From Liolophura sinensis (taxonomy: Eukaryota > Mollusca > Polyplacophora > Chitonida > Chitonidae): DNA of 64,000 bases. The stretch covers positions 5,973,488 through 6,037,487 of the forward strand of contig NC_088298.1 in assembly GCF_032854445.1 (NCBI RefSeq), in the 5' to 3' direction. Both the position numbers and the translations under genes were made by a program. This document shows, one piece after another, positions 1 through 11,400 of the stretch; the stretch's first letter is position 1; each line of letters opens with the position of its first letter. The notes beneath the pieces were generated by a model. It did not search any database, was not told the DNA's origin, and saw nothing but the letters and a program-made list of their open reading frames with translations.

Positions 1-319
1 GCCCTGATTATGTGACTATACCGTATCAACAACGACGGGCTTCAGGCCTGGAATATCTTTCACACGTTGTGATTGGTTGAGAAGTGCTTGTTAACCAGCG
101 AGAGTTTGCGCTACTAATTCGCACAGCAGTACAAAATTGTCTCTAGCCTTATCCGTGTAGGAATGGTCATCTTTCTGAATGAAGAAAACAAGGCACAATT
201 AAAGGGGGTTGACAGCAGTGTGAAAAACAAATTGGGATGGGGTTGGCCGGAAAGATCTGTGATTGTTAGAGTGAAAATAGGGAAAGACATTGAGGAAGTA
301 GTAGAAAACTGGGCGGGTT
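1..319. other. left flank, no gene recognised
   Basis: There is no recognisable coding exon. A 65-codon open frame at 163-360 runs into the first minisatellite copies and resembles nothing known to me. Confidence 0.4.
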
Positions 320-1645
320 TTATCAGCGTATGCGACTTACCGGGAGTGTACTTACTGTAGTGATGTAATCTGGCGGCTTACCGGGTAAAGAGCAGTGTAC
401 TTGCTGTAGTGATGTAATCTGGCGACTTACCGGGTAAAGAGCAGGGTACTTGCTGTAGTGATGTAATCTGGCGACTTACCGGGTAAAGAGCAGGGTACTT
501 GCTGTAGTGATGTAATCTGGCGACTTACCGAGTAAAGAGCAGTGTACTTGCTGTAGTGATGTAATCTGGTGACTTATCGGGTAAAGAGCAGCGTACTTGC
601 TGTAGTGATGTAATCTGGTGACTTACCGGTAAAGAGCAGCGTACTTGCTGTAGTGATGTAATCTGGTGACTTACCGAGTAAAGAGCAGGGTACTTAGTGT
701 AGTGATGTAATCTGGCAACTTACCGAGTAAAGAGCAGCATACTTGCTGTAGTGATGTAATCTGGCGACTTACCGAGTAAAGAGCAGGGTACTTAGTGTAG
801 TGATGTAATCTGGCGACTTACCGAGTAAAGAGCAGGGTACTTGCTGTAGTGATGTAATCTGGTGACTTACCGAGTAAAGAGCCTCATACTTGCTGTAGTG
901 ATGTAATCTGGCGACTTACCGAGTAAAGAGCAGCGTACTTGCTGTAGTGATGTAATCTGGCGACTTACTGGGTAAAGAGCAGTGTACTTGCTGTAGCGAT
1001 GTAATCTGGCGACTTACCGAGTAAAGAGCAGTGTACTTGCTGTAGTGATGTAATCTGGCGACTTACCGGGTAAAGAGCAGCGTACTTGCTGTAGCGATGT
1101 AATCTGGTGACTTAGCGAGTAAAGAGCAGCGTACTTGCTGTAGTGATGTAATCTGGCGACTTACTGGGTAAAGAGCAGTGTACTTGCTGTAGCGATGTAA
1201 TCTGGCGACTTACCGAGTAAAGAGCAGTGTACTTGCTGTAGTGATGTAATCTGGCGACTTACCGAGTGAAGAGCAGGGTACTTAGTGTAGTGATGTAATC
1301 TGGCGACTTACGGGTAAAGAGCAGGGTACTTGCTGTAGCGATGTAATCTGGTGACTTACCGGGTAAAGAGCAGCATACTTGCTGTAGTGATGTAATCTGG
1401 CGATTTACCGGGGTAAAGAGCAGTGTACTTGCTGTAGTGATGTAATCTGGCGACTTACCGAGTAAAGAGCAGGGTACTTGCTGTAGTGATGTAATCTGGC
1501 GACTTACCGAGTAAAGAGCAGGGTACTTAGTGTAGTGATGTAATCTGGCGATCTTACCGGGTAAGAGCAGTGTACTGGCTGTAGTGATGTAATCTGGCGA
1601 CTTACTGGGTAAAGAGCAGCGTACTTGCTGTAGTGATGTAATCAG
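320..1645. repeat. 49-bp minisatellite, about 27 copies
   Basis: A head-to-tail array whose unit contains TGTAGTGATGTAATCTGG, GACTTACCG and GTAAAGAGCAG. The spacing of TGTAG between the first two units (356 and 405) is 49 bp. Copies vary at a few positions (GGG/GTG/GCG before TACTT, TTGC/TTAG, CGA/GGG after TTACC), and a few have single-base indels. There is no open frame across it. Confidence 0.95.
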
Positions 1646-3190
1646 TTACGGATGGAAGGGACGGGTTGTGCTGACAGAGCATGTAAACGAAGAGCCAGAA
1701 ACGTGCGAACATGTTGTCCGCATGACAGGACAAACTACTCACTTGGTTCAGCCTTCAAACTTCAACCTTCAACATGCAACATATAGTTTTGTAATTGTTT
1801 TCAGTGTAAAGGCTAAAATTGGAATGGATAAAAAGCTAGCCTTACTATGAGTGTAAATGCAATTGGGTTGCCTGTCTAAATTGCTAAACTTGAATTCGTA
1901 AAAGCTTAAATGCCTGGAGCTTCCGAGCCCTCCTCCGGGCTCCGTCTGGACCTGGCTGGGGGCCCATCACCCCCCAGACCTCCAGACCCTCGACTCATTC
2001 CCATCCCTGTATAAATGTGCATAAATTGCACCCAAACCTGCGGTTTCATGTGCTAAAACTTTGAGGAATTAGGGTCATCTTTCTGAAGGACCTTTCACTT
2101 TATCCATCCATGTTACAGGGCCATTCTAGATTTTCATTTTTCTGAAAATTAATATCATAGCAGAGCAACTTAAATTACAATTGCAAATGTCATTTTAAAA
2201 CCTCAACGTGCTTCTGGAAGTGAAATACAATACATGCTCTTTGGTTATTGAGCAAATCGTTACTAGATTGATTAGTTGCGTTATATAAATGAAGTTATCT
2301 GCTCTGGTTTCTGGTGCGATGTAACGGACCATATTGATATAGTAAACTGAACATCATTTCTGTTCCCAAGCCTTTTAATGAATCTCGCGGAGTTCATACA
2401 ATCCAAAATGTTATATTGGGTTGCCCATCATTTCCCCTGAGGTCAATACTGCAAGTCTTTAACGTTTACAGAGTTACATGGTATGTATTTTGAAAAATAC
2501 TACCTAGTACTGTATATGTGTATATACACGACTACACCTTGATGAATACTGTCAGCTTCCCCCGGCTGACCTTCAGTCTTGTCTGCCAGCATTTACCTGT
2601 TGCCATGGAAACGGGTTAACTAACTGTTGCAGTTCTCCCATTGGATATTGGGAAAGCTCTGACATCAGTGCTCATGGTATAAATTAAGAGCTGACCCAGA
2701 TAGGCTGTTTTCCCCTTTCTTGTCCAGGAGTGAACTAGGATGTTGCTGATGCAGCAGTTTTTGGTGTAACCATAAATCAGTGCTGTTACTTAATCTGTTG
2801 GCACAAATAGGTTTTTGTAACTTTTGTGAAATTTACATGTAATGTCAGTTGGTCATCTTCATGATATTTTTTTTTTTTTTTGGTATTATTATAGTAGGGG
2901 TATTTTCTGGTCAGTCATTTGGGTTACCCCCTACAAACATATTTTTTATTTTTGGCCTAGTGACAAATCTTCTGTTGACTCAAAACATCAAATGTCACAT
3001 GATATTGTCAGCTACATATGCATGTAGTTAGTGCTCATCAAGTTTCTTTGGCACATTCAGATTTTATAACTGAATTGTTACGTCAATTTTACGACTGGAT
3101 GAAAATGACTATTAAATCATATATTTCATATATTGTGACAAGGGCCTTGAGCATACTTCTGTATGATACCTCTAGTTCATAAGATACCTG
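1646..3190. other. upstream non-coding DNA
   Basis: A+T-rich sequence with one G+C-rich patch at 1910-1995 and a T run near 2868-2881. The only structured part is the promoter-like cluster at 2599-2685, listed separately. Open frames of about 60 codons near 2842-3031 sit on the T run and look accidental. Confidence 0.5.
2599..2685 (+). promoter_or_regulatory. promoter-like cluster: X-box, two inverted CCAAT boxes, TATA
   Basis: GTTGCCATGGAAAC at 2599-2612 fits the RFX-type X-box apart from about one position. It is followed by two ATTGG (inverted CCAAT) motifs at 2640-2644 and 2647-2651 and TATAAATT at 2678-2685. Order and spacing suit a core promoter firing rightwards near 2.71 kb. No coding exon lies next to it, so a 5' leader exon of the LARP4-like gene is possible but unproven. 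Confidence 0.35.
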
Positions 3191-3194
3191 TAGT

Positions 3195-3412
3195 TTGCCC
3201 GTATCAGTATAATGGCTCGGGCTGGATGGCTTACTTGTCTTTGGTAAGGCTTCTCAGTGAAGCAGCACTAGATAAAAGAGTGATGGAAATCCGTCCTGCA
3301 ACAGGAAGGCACATTACACATTACATGACATGCACTAAGGATTCCTGTGTCGTCATATGACTGATAAATTGTTAAGTACGACGTTAAACCCGAAAGCACT
3401 CACTCATTGAAC
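3195..3412 (+). mobile_element. SINE family B, 3' body
   Basis: Contains the family body CCCGTATCAGTATAATGGCT, the GAAGCAGCACTAGATAAAAGAG segment and the GTACGACGTTAAACCC...CACTCACTCA tail shared with copies at 19225, 43240 and (reverse) 53714. The tRNA-like head is missing. Confidence 0.8.
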
Positions 3413-4431
3413 TCCAAGCCAGGTTCACTCAAATACAGTATAAGGATGAGAATTTTCATCTTTTTCAATGTATCTAGTCTTTGACCCAAAAATGACCAAA
3501 CTAACCTTTCACTAGTAGGGTCCAGCTCGTTTTCAGCTAATTTGATTTAAGGCAGTAAAATAAATACTAAATAACCTTAGCGCACAACACCTACCCAGGC
3601 TCCCAAAGTCCCTGTCAACACCGCCCCCTCCCCCAAAACATCCATTGTCCCAGTTTAGCCCTTCAATTGCCTTAGGCCAAAGGCAGTGGGTGTAGTAGCA
3701 AGGTGACTGACCTGTACTTTGTTGGGAGGAGGGGGGGGGGGGACGTTGACTGGTTGCTGATGGTGTAAGACCCCCCTTTGTAATATAAATGAAACTGATC
3801 AGGAAGCTGTGGTATGCATGCTGCATGTGACAGTGTCAGTACCACAGCTTGCTGCATTTGATCAGTTTGACAAAAGAATCGTTGCTATAGTCACACCTGC
3901 CTTTGGCACTGCCATGACCTGTCCGGGCTTCACAAGAGTGTTGTCATTGCAGTGTCTGCCTGTCTTTCCCATCTGAGTGGCTGGCATATTCTCTGAACCT
4001 ATTCACTGGAATTTCATGATCTTTTGCAGAGATAATTGGGACATATACAAGTGCCATTTGGCCTTTTCCAGTCTTTTCTAAAATTTGGTAGTGGTGGTGA
4101 AGTGAGCGTAGAGCTATGTATGCGCTGTGAGAATGTGTCAAAGCTCTTGAAAACTAATTTTTATGACTGTAAAATGCGCCTTGATGGACAGTTGTGTGTG
4201 TAACACTCAGTCAATACATACAAATTTTTTTTTTTTTTTGATTGCATTGTGCATGTTTCACTGCTTACTGGTAACAGCTGCATTTCAGATTACATCATGC
4301 ACCCTTTCCATCACTTGTGATCGGATTGTGTGAGGGTATTTATCCGGTTGAATCATCAAACAAATCGGTCACATCTTGCCATAACTCTAAATAAGTGACC
4401 TTCCATTTCAATCAATGAGGAAGCATGCTGC
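3413..4431. other. non-coding DNA between SINE copies
   Basis: No exon recognised. It holds a run of G at about 3729-3742 and a T run near 4227. The open frames on the minus strand (3533-3857, 3944-4141) have no recognisable product. Confidence 0.4.
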
Positions 4432-4585
4432 CTTCCTGTCCGGTAGGAGGTGTGAATGTCAGTAACCTGTAGATGGTCGTGGGGTTTCCCCCGTGCCCTG
4501 CTCGGTTTCCTCCCACTTGTAGCAATCATGTAAGTGAAATACTTTGGAGTACAGTGTAAAACACCTGTCAAATAAATAATTCAAC
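4432..4585 (+). mobile_element. SINE family A, 3' part
   Basis: Diverged copy of the segment GTAACCTGNNGATGGTCGTGGG through TTTCCTCCCAC and GTAAGTGAAATA to the CAAATAAATAA tail that recurs more than 20 times in the window. Confidence 0.75.
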
Positions 4586-6029
4586 TAGAAAGCCAATTTT
4601 CAGGATGCATGTCAATCAAAACTTAATAGGCAAAAGTAAATACTGTACAGAGGATATTGCTCAGTGAAGGTTGAATACCATAAATATTGTTCGAGTGAGA
4701 GGTGGAAGTGATAACCCATGAGACCCGAATTATTTATTATTTACATGTATATCCTGACATTTTCTCTACATGTATGTGTGTTTTTATCTGTAGCATCCGT
4801 GGAAAAAACAAAAAGCAATGTGCTATCTTCGCCGTATTTCTGATTCTATTCAAGGCCTCCAGCAGTGTAATAGCAAAATGTAATAAAATGTAATAACAAA
4901 GTGTAATAGTGTAATAGCAGTGTAATAGCAAAATGTAATAACAAAAGTGATATCTAACTAGTGCCGATATCATTTGTATCAGTGAAGGAAGTACTGGGAT
5001 TTCACTGATGTATAAATAATAAATAGTTTGATTCTGTCTTACTTTTCAGCCATTTGAGATTCAGCAATGTCACAGTGAAGGAGAGAATAAAACTTTCTCT
5101 ATAGAGGCGTAATGATGCTCCCCACTTTTTCATCTCCATTTTCCAGTCCCTTCCCTGACTCCCCTCCCCTCCCCTAGACATGTACCTGCATATTGAAAAC
5201 TGCCCCCCTCCCTCCCTCAACCCACTTTCCACACACACTAACCACTGACAACATCCACCACCATATTGCACACTGTCATCACACATCATACACTTTGGTG
5301 TGATATTGAATATGTCCCCTCAATACTGTGCTTGACGTAGTGGTAAATGTGATAGGCAGGCGGTCATTGAACTGCTGGCTAACCTGGTGTGGCTAACCTG
5401 GCACAGGATCTGTATACAGGGTGTGTGTGGCCTTAACACTGTGTGTACACGGCAGCCAAGCTGTCTAAGCTGCATGTGAGTGGCCTGATGACAGTGTGTA
5501 TGGACAAGCCAGACAGAGTCCACAGTGTGTAGTGGGAGTGCGGGAAGGACAGACCTGGACTGCTGAACACTGTGGCTGTGACTGTGGGTGGCAGTGAGAG
5601 CAGACCAGCCAAGGCTAGGCTGTCATCTGTTTGAGCGCCAGATATCTCAGCTGGCTGGCTAGGCCAGGTTAGCTAGGCTGTTGATCAGAGCATTGTGTCA
5701 GTAACAGGCCAGCTTCTGTCTCGATCTTTATATACGTGTACAGAGGCCAGTGTAGTTTTTTCTCCAGTGCCTGCCCTTGTCACAACCGTGTTTGACATCG
5801 TAGCAGTTTGGGTCGAGTGTCGATGTTACGACCTGGTGGATGTGGCTGGAGTGATGGACATGAGTCGTGCGTTGAGCTCAACGTCTGCGGCCCTACCCCA
5901 GCACAAGGCCCCGTGGACTACGAGACCAGAGATTATCACCATATGGTTCGGCCGTGGCGGATAACTCTCCCACGGACAGCACTCCACTGGCTCAAAATAT
6001 CGTTCAGCCTGGGGTCCGAAGTAGCCTAA
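4586..6029. other. region upstream of the LARP4-like start codon
   Basis: Contains a short array of TGTAATAGCA-like repeats (4865-4935), a C-rich patch (5155-5220) and, from about 5680, a stretch with more CpG that probably is 5' untranslated exon sequence. In frame with the ATG at 6030 there is a TAA at 6027-6029, so the coding part cannot extend further left on the same exon. Confidence 0.4.
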
Positions 6030-6209
6030 ATGTTCCCAGGTGATGTGTTTTTTTATTCGTCCAATTCGTGTGTTCTGTGCGTTAAGCGGGAACAGGGAGA
6101 GGACTGTGCACAACAACAACAACATCGCCACCACCACCATCACCACCTCCACCATCACCACAACCACTCGCCATCGTCTCAGCAGCCTGAAACCTCCCGA
6201 GAGACGAGG
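6030..6209 (+). CDS. LARP4-like exon 1 (proposed start, His/Gln-rich)
   Basis: Sixty codons from the ATG just after an in-frame TAA to the donor GTAAGG at 6210. The phase-0 end joins exon 2 without a shift. It encodes QQQQ and a His-rich run from CAC/CAT triplets at about 6112-6165. Vertebrate LARP4 proteins start only a few residues before the PAM2-like motif, so this long N terminus is either lineage-specific or partly misassigned. Confidence 0.55.
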
Positions 6210-8353
6210 GTAAGGTGTCAGAAACGTCACACGTTGATGCTGTCGTGCACAGGTTTATTGCATGAGCCATGTGTATCTATTTAACGTATTTGTTTAGTCA
6301 CATATTTTTGATCTTAGCTTAATTACCTGATGCAGAACAGTTGGCTTATCAGACCACGTAAATTATATAATATTGATTTGTAGAAGGCCATGTGAGAGAA
6401 GGGGGGGACAAAAAAAACACCAAAAGGTGAAAAAAATGTGACAAACCATTTTAACATCCCTGTTTAGTGCGGTCAGATTTTCCAGGTCAGTAATGTAATT
6501 TTTTGGGGAAATCTGAGTAGATAAGATGTTGCCACGTAAGCCAGTGCTGAGAATCTACTGAGAATCGGGCTTTGTACTAGGTCAGGCTTTCTCTGTTGGC
6601 CTGTTATATGTCACCATATGGTGGTCACATCCCAGGCTGGTTACGAATGCTCACTAATAACACCAGCCAGAGCGGTCATGCTGGAGTAATGCGGGCTGAC
6701 AAATTCTAATTTCACAGGTGTTTTCTTTGGCAAGAAGCCCTTACCAGCTGCAGAAGGATTGTTAATGTGTGCTTGAATAGGTGTAATTAATTCTGTCTTA
6801 GTGAACTACTCCCATCTCCTCCTCACAATCTCGGACTTCCCCCACACCTGCCTTTGTTAGCTTAAGAAGTGGTCACTGTGACATCATAGTCGTGTGAAGT
6901 GCCATATGGTGAAAGGAATGCCAGGACTGTCATTACGGCTCTGCATTGTCTGGTTTCACCTTTAGGATAATTTGACATATACTTACCAGTATATGGACTT
7001 GTCCCATACTTCATCATTGCCTGCCAAGGCTGGTATGTTTTAATGTTGTTTTTTAGAATAATACTAATGTCCCAAAAATCCATTTTTGTGCATGTACAAA
7101 ATTTATTCCATTGTTTAATTTACATGTAGCCTATGATATTTGACTGAAGTGGCACACTGTGGTGAAAATATGTATGCTGTATTTCTGATAGGGTTTAATG
7201 GCATACAACATAGGTTAGTACATGTAGCTACTATATAAAATTGGATTTATGTAGATTTTCATTTTCCAGGAATTATAACAAGAGATATAGGACAAATTTA
7301 TAGGAAATGGAGACATTCTGCCCAAGCAAAGTAGGGTCAGAAAGAGCTGTTTGGATTCCCTCTGTGCATTTCTGATAAACTGATAAATATGTCAGTAATT
7401 TTATCGAGACAGTTACCTGTTCTTCCTGACCAGAGGATTCCTGAAAGTTAGCATTACAATGAAGATGGTTGTTTGGGAAATACGTTATTTATTTTTAGGT
7501 CCATGATCAGGAATATTCCGAAATCATGTGAATGGTGAATAGAGATGTTTTGATAGCTATTACTGTTGACCTTACAACTGTAGGCATGGTGATTTTTTGA
7601 TCGACTCCTTGGGGCTTTGGAAATCTGTAGTTTTAAGCCATGTTCCCCCCCCCCCCTTCCCAGCACACACACCAAACAACGCATAAGAATTTTTTGGGTA
7701 CTATTTTATTATGGAATACAACCTAAACTGCGTATTAAGAAATGAAATTCATGTGCCTTCTGAAGCTGGAGCAGTGAAATGGTGATTACGACCCCCCCCC
7801 CCCCCTCCAACCCCACACACACATGAGGAAAGAATGTACAGGTGGTTTGTGGTGCTAATGGACTATCATTATAACAGCAGGTGCAATAGCAGTCTTTATC
7901 AGCCTTATATACAAGTATGCACTTGTCTTTTGGAACACAAAGGCCTGTTTTATCTTTGATGTCATCTCGTAAAGAAACCAGGAAAACGCATGATTTCGGC
8001 AGCACTGTAAACTTGTTACCTGGTCCATTCCCAAAAATGAAAAGCCGGGTACTTTTGATTTTTCTTTCACAGCAAATACAATGACCCTTATAGTCACTGG
8101 GGCTCCACATAGAGGCATTTTAGGGGCAAAATACTCCTTTGACTCCTGGAAAATGTGGTATTACCAGTGCCTTATTAATTCTTTAACCCAAGAAGCCAAA
8201 TTGGGCATAAAATAGGTCAGTGGAAACAAACATTTGTATTATGTGTGTTTTGTGGATGAAATTTTTTATGCTTTATTGATGCGTGCATGTATTTTCATTG
8301 ATGTTATTACAGGTGATCAGAGCTTTACACCATACATTGAAAATTGAAAGAAG

Positions 8354-8405
<52 letters not shown>

Positions 8406-11400
8406 GTATGAATTTTTTTTAAGCAAGATTTTGCTGTGACAAATAATGCTCTGAAATCCTTGGGAAATCAGTTTCACTTTTCTCACACGGGTATGGACAA
8501 ATATGATCTGTGATGATAGTAACTCATTACTGTGGCCTTCAGTTTGTTGCTGTTATTATTACTTCCTCCGTCATTGAAGAGTTCCATGTTTGATTTGGCG
8601 CCTGCAATTCATGTCCAGGTAATATGTCTGTTCTGCGGATCGGCACGCACCATGGCCGAAGTACCAAGCTAAGATTAGCGGAGCATTGATGCTGAATGTC
8701 AAATTCTGCGGGGGTGGGAGATAAAACGGCCTAGAGCTAAGGGCACTTTAACCACAGCAGGATTCCGATTGTTTGGCCGGTTTGCCAGATCAATACCTTT
8801 ATGGGGTTGAAGACAACCAGCAAACGACGGAATCAGTAAATGTTACATGTGTAGATATATGAAGACTTACTCTGAAAATCGTTAGGGGAAGTTTGACCTC
8901 GTTCCTGACAGATCCTCATTCAAGTGTCTTATGAAAGATTATTATGTCTTTGAAATATTGGGTACTTTTTTCATTTCCTGGTGAGAAAGCTCCAAAATGT
9001 TGGAAAATGATGCTTTTGGACTAGATGTCTGTAGAGAAGATGTACATGGCATGGTAAAACAGTATATTTGCAATGTTCTTTTTGTGTATAAATACATACT
9101 CAAGATGTACACGTAGGTTGCTCAGTAAAATACTGTACTTGAATTGTCAGTGGTCAGGAAGTGTTTGTAACCTTGGCCCTGGGATCACGAAGAAAACTTA
9201 CGTCAAAATTTCACATCACCTTAAAATTGTCATTTCTTTAAGAAAGATGTAATAAAGTCAAAATGTTGCTTTACAAGGTAAATTCAGGGCAAGTTATTGT
9301 TCAAAAAATTTCTGCCCCCAAAAAAAAATGGAAAGGAACATACATACACCAAATTTAATCATTAAAATGTTGACTTTAGTCTGTCGTTTTCTGATTCTGG
9401 GGCCAGCTGATGTGTCAGATACACATCATGATGTACAATAAGAATGGTTTCTGTGATACCTGTATATCATCCTTGGTGTAGTTTTCCTAGAAGGATTTCC
9501 CCCAAAAAGCTCATTTGTAAAACACAATCAGAAAAGTATTGTTGCAGAAATTTGTGTTTTCCTAGTAGGATTCAATTCTGACACCCAAAGAAACCTCAAA
9601 ATACTTTTCTAAGATCAAAGGAACTCTCTAAATCCAGCCGAAAGAGTAGCTTCATTGTTGGCTAGTATTAAATGTATAGAAAATATTGCCTGGTAAAGTA
9701 GGAAATTGAGAAATTGTTGTTTATTTCCATTGCCATATGTGACAAGGGCAATATAAATGGTATTGAAAATTAGATTCTTTAACAATCTCTTTTGTATAAT
9801 GGATTCAGTCCGTCTTTTCCATTCAGACTTGGGAATAAAGCCTGCAGATGGTCCTGGGCTTCCCCCAGGCTCTGCCCAGTTTCCTCCCACCATAATGCTG
9901 GCTGCCATTGTATAAGTGAAATATTCTTGAGCATAAAACACCAATCAAATAAATAAATGAATCATTCTCAGGAATAAAGGAAGTTCCCTTGTAAATCTGT
10001 GTAATGAGTTAGGTATTCCTTTGTCCATGAAGTTACCAGACCACCCTAGCAGTTTGTGCTGAGGAGGCGGTAGGTGCATTGACAATCCTTGTATGTAAGG
10101 AGTACAGCTGTGTAAGTACTATTGGACATGTGACACTGAAATTGTCATGAAAGGTGTCTTCTAGTGTGTGCATTAAATGCATGTCTTATGTTTAGGCCAT
10201 TTTCAGGGTTATTTATTCTTTTGGCCCACTCAATGAAAGGATGATAGTTCTGTTCACAGCAGCCTTATGCAGTGCAGAATGCTTTCCTGAAAGATAAAGT
10301 AATTACATTAAGTGTGCATTGAAGCCTTCCAGTGGCTGTGTATCAATAATTAACTGTATACATAGACATAGTGGTAATTGCACCACGTCTTAGTATACTA
10401 TAGAATTTTGATGTCGGTGTCACACCTTTAGGGAATCTGCTCATTTGTTAACCTTGAGTTGTACATATGTGCACGGGTTTCATATGAAAAAAAAAAAAAG
10501 AAATGTAAATGCCTATTGCATGTGGTAAAGTGTGGGGTGGTCTGCTTGTGGTCTACATTGAGGGCCTGCTAGCGTGTTTTCAGTTCATGCCACTATTTGG
10601 GATACTGGTGGCTTCTTCCTAGCAAGCCAGGCATTCCACTAGCTCACCACTGCCACACTGGTGGCTGGCTCCTAGCATTCCCCTAGCTCAAAACTGCTAC
10701 ACTGGTGGCTGGCTCCTAGCATTCCCCTAGCTCACCATTGCCACTCTGGTGGCTGGCTCTTAGTATTCCACTACATGTAGCTCACCATTGCTACACTGGT
10801 GGCTGGCTCCTAGCATTCCACAAGCTCACCACTGCCACACTGGTGGCTGGCTCCTAGCATTCCCTTAGCTCACCACTGCCACACTGGTGGCTGGCTCCTA
10901 GTACTCCAATACATTTAGCTCACCATTGCCACACTGGTGGCTGGCTCCCAGCATTCCACTAGCTCACCACTGCCACATTGGTGGCTGGCTCCTAGCATTC
11001 CACAAGCTCACCACTGCCACACTGGTGGCTGGCTCCCAGCATTCCACTAGCTCACCACTGCCACATTGGTGGCTGGCTCCTAGCATTCCACAAGCTCACC
11101 ACTGCCACACTGGTGGCTGGCTCCAAGCATTCCACAAGCTCACCACTGCCACACTGGTGGCTGGCTCCTTGCATTTCACAAGCTCACCACTGCCACACTG
11201 GTGGCTGGCTCCTAGCATTCCACAAGCTCACCACTGCCACACTGGCAGCTGGCTCCAAGCATTCCACAAGCTCACCACTGCCACACTGGCAGCTGGCTCC
11301 AAGCATTCCACAAGCTCACCACTGCCACACTGAAATTTGTAGTATTAGCTTTGATCTCCAGATAAACTGAAGAAGATTATGATTAGAGAATGACTGTGAT

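Noticed and set aside
5695-5964. 89-codon open frame before the LARP4 start
   Set aside because: No similarity, and its frame does not join the next exon; more likely 5' untranslated sequence.
5826-6230. 134-codon minus-strand frame with Val/Met-rich run
   Set aside because: It is the complement of the His-rich first LARP4 exon; the low complexity explains the open frame.
10926-11370. Open frames of 135 and 85 codons with a repeated peptide
   Set aside because: They are translations of the 44-bp minisatellite, which has no stop in these frames; the peptide has no signal, start context or splice support.
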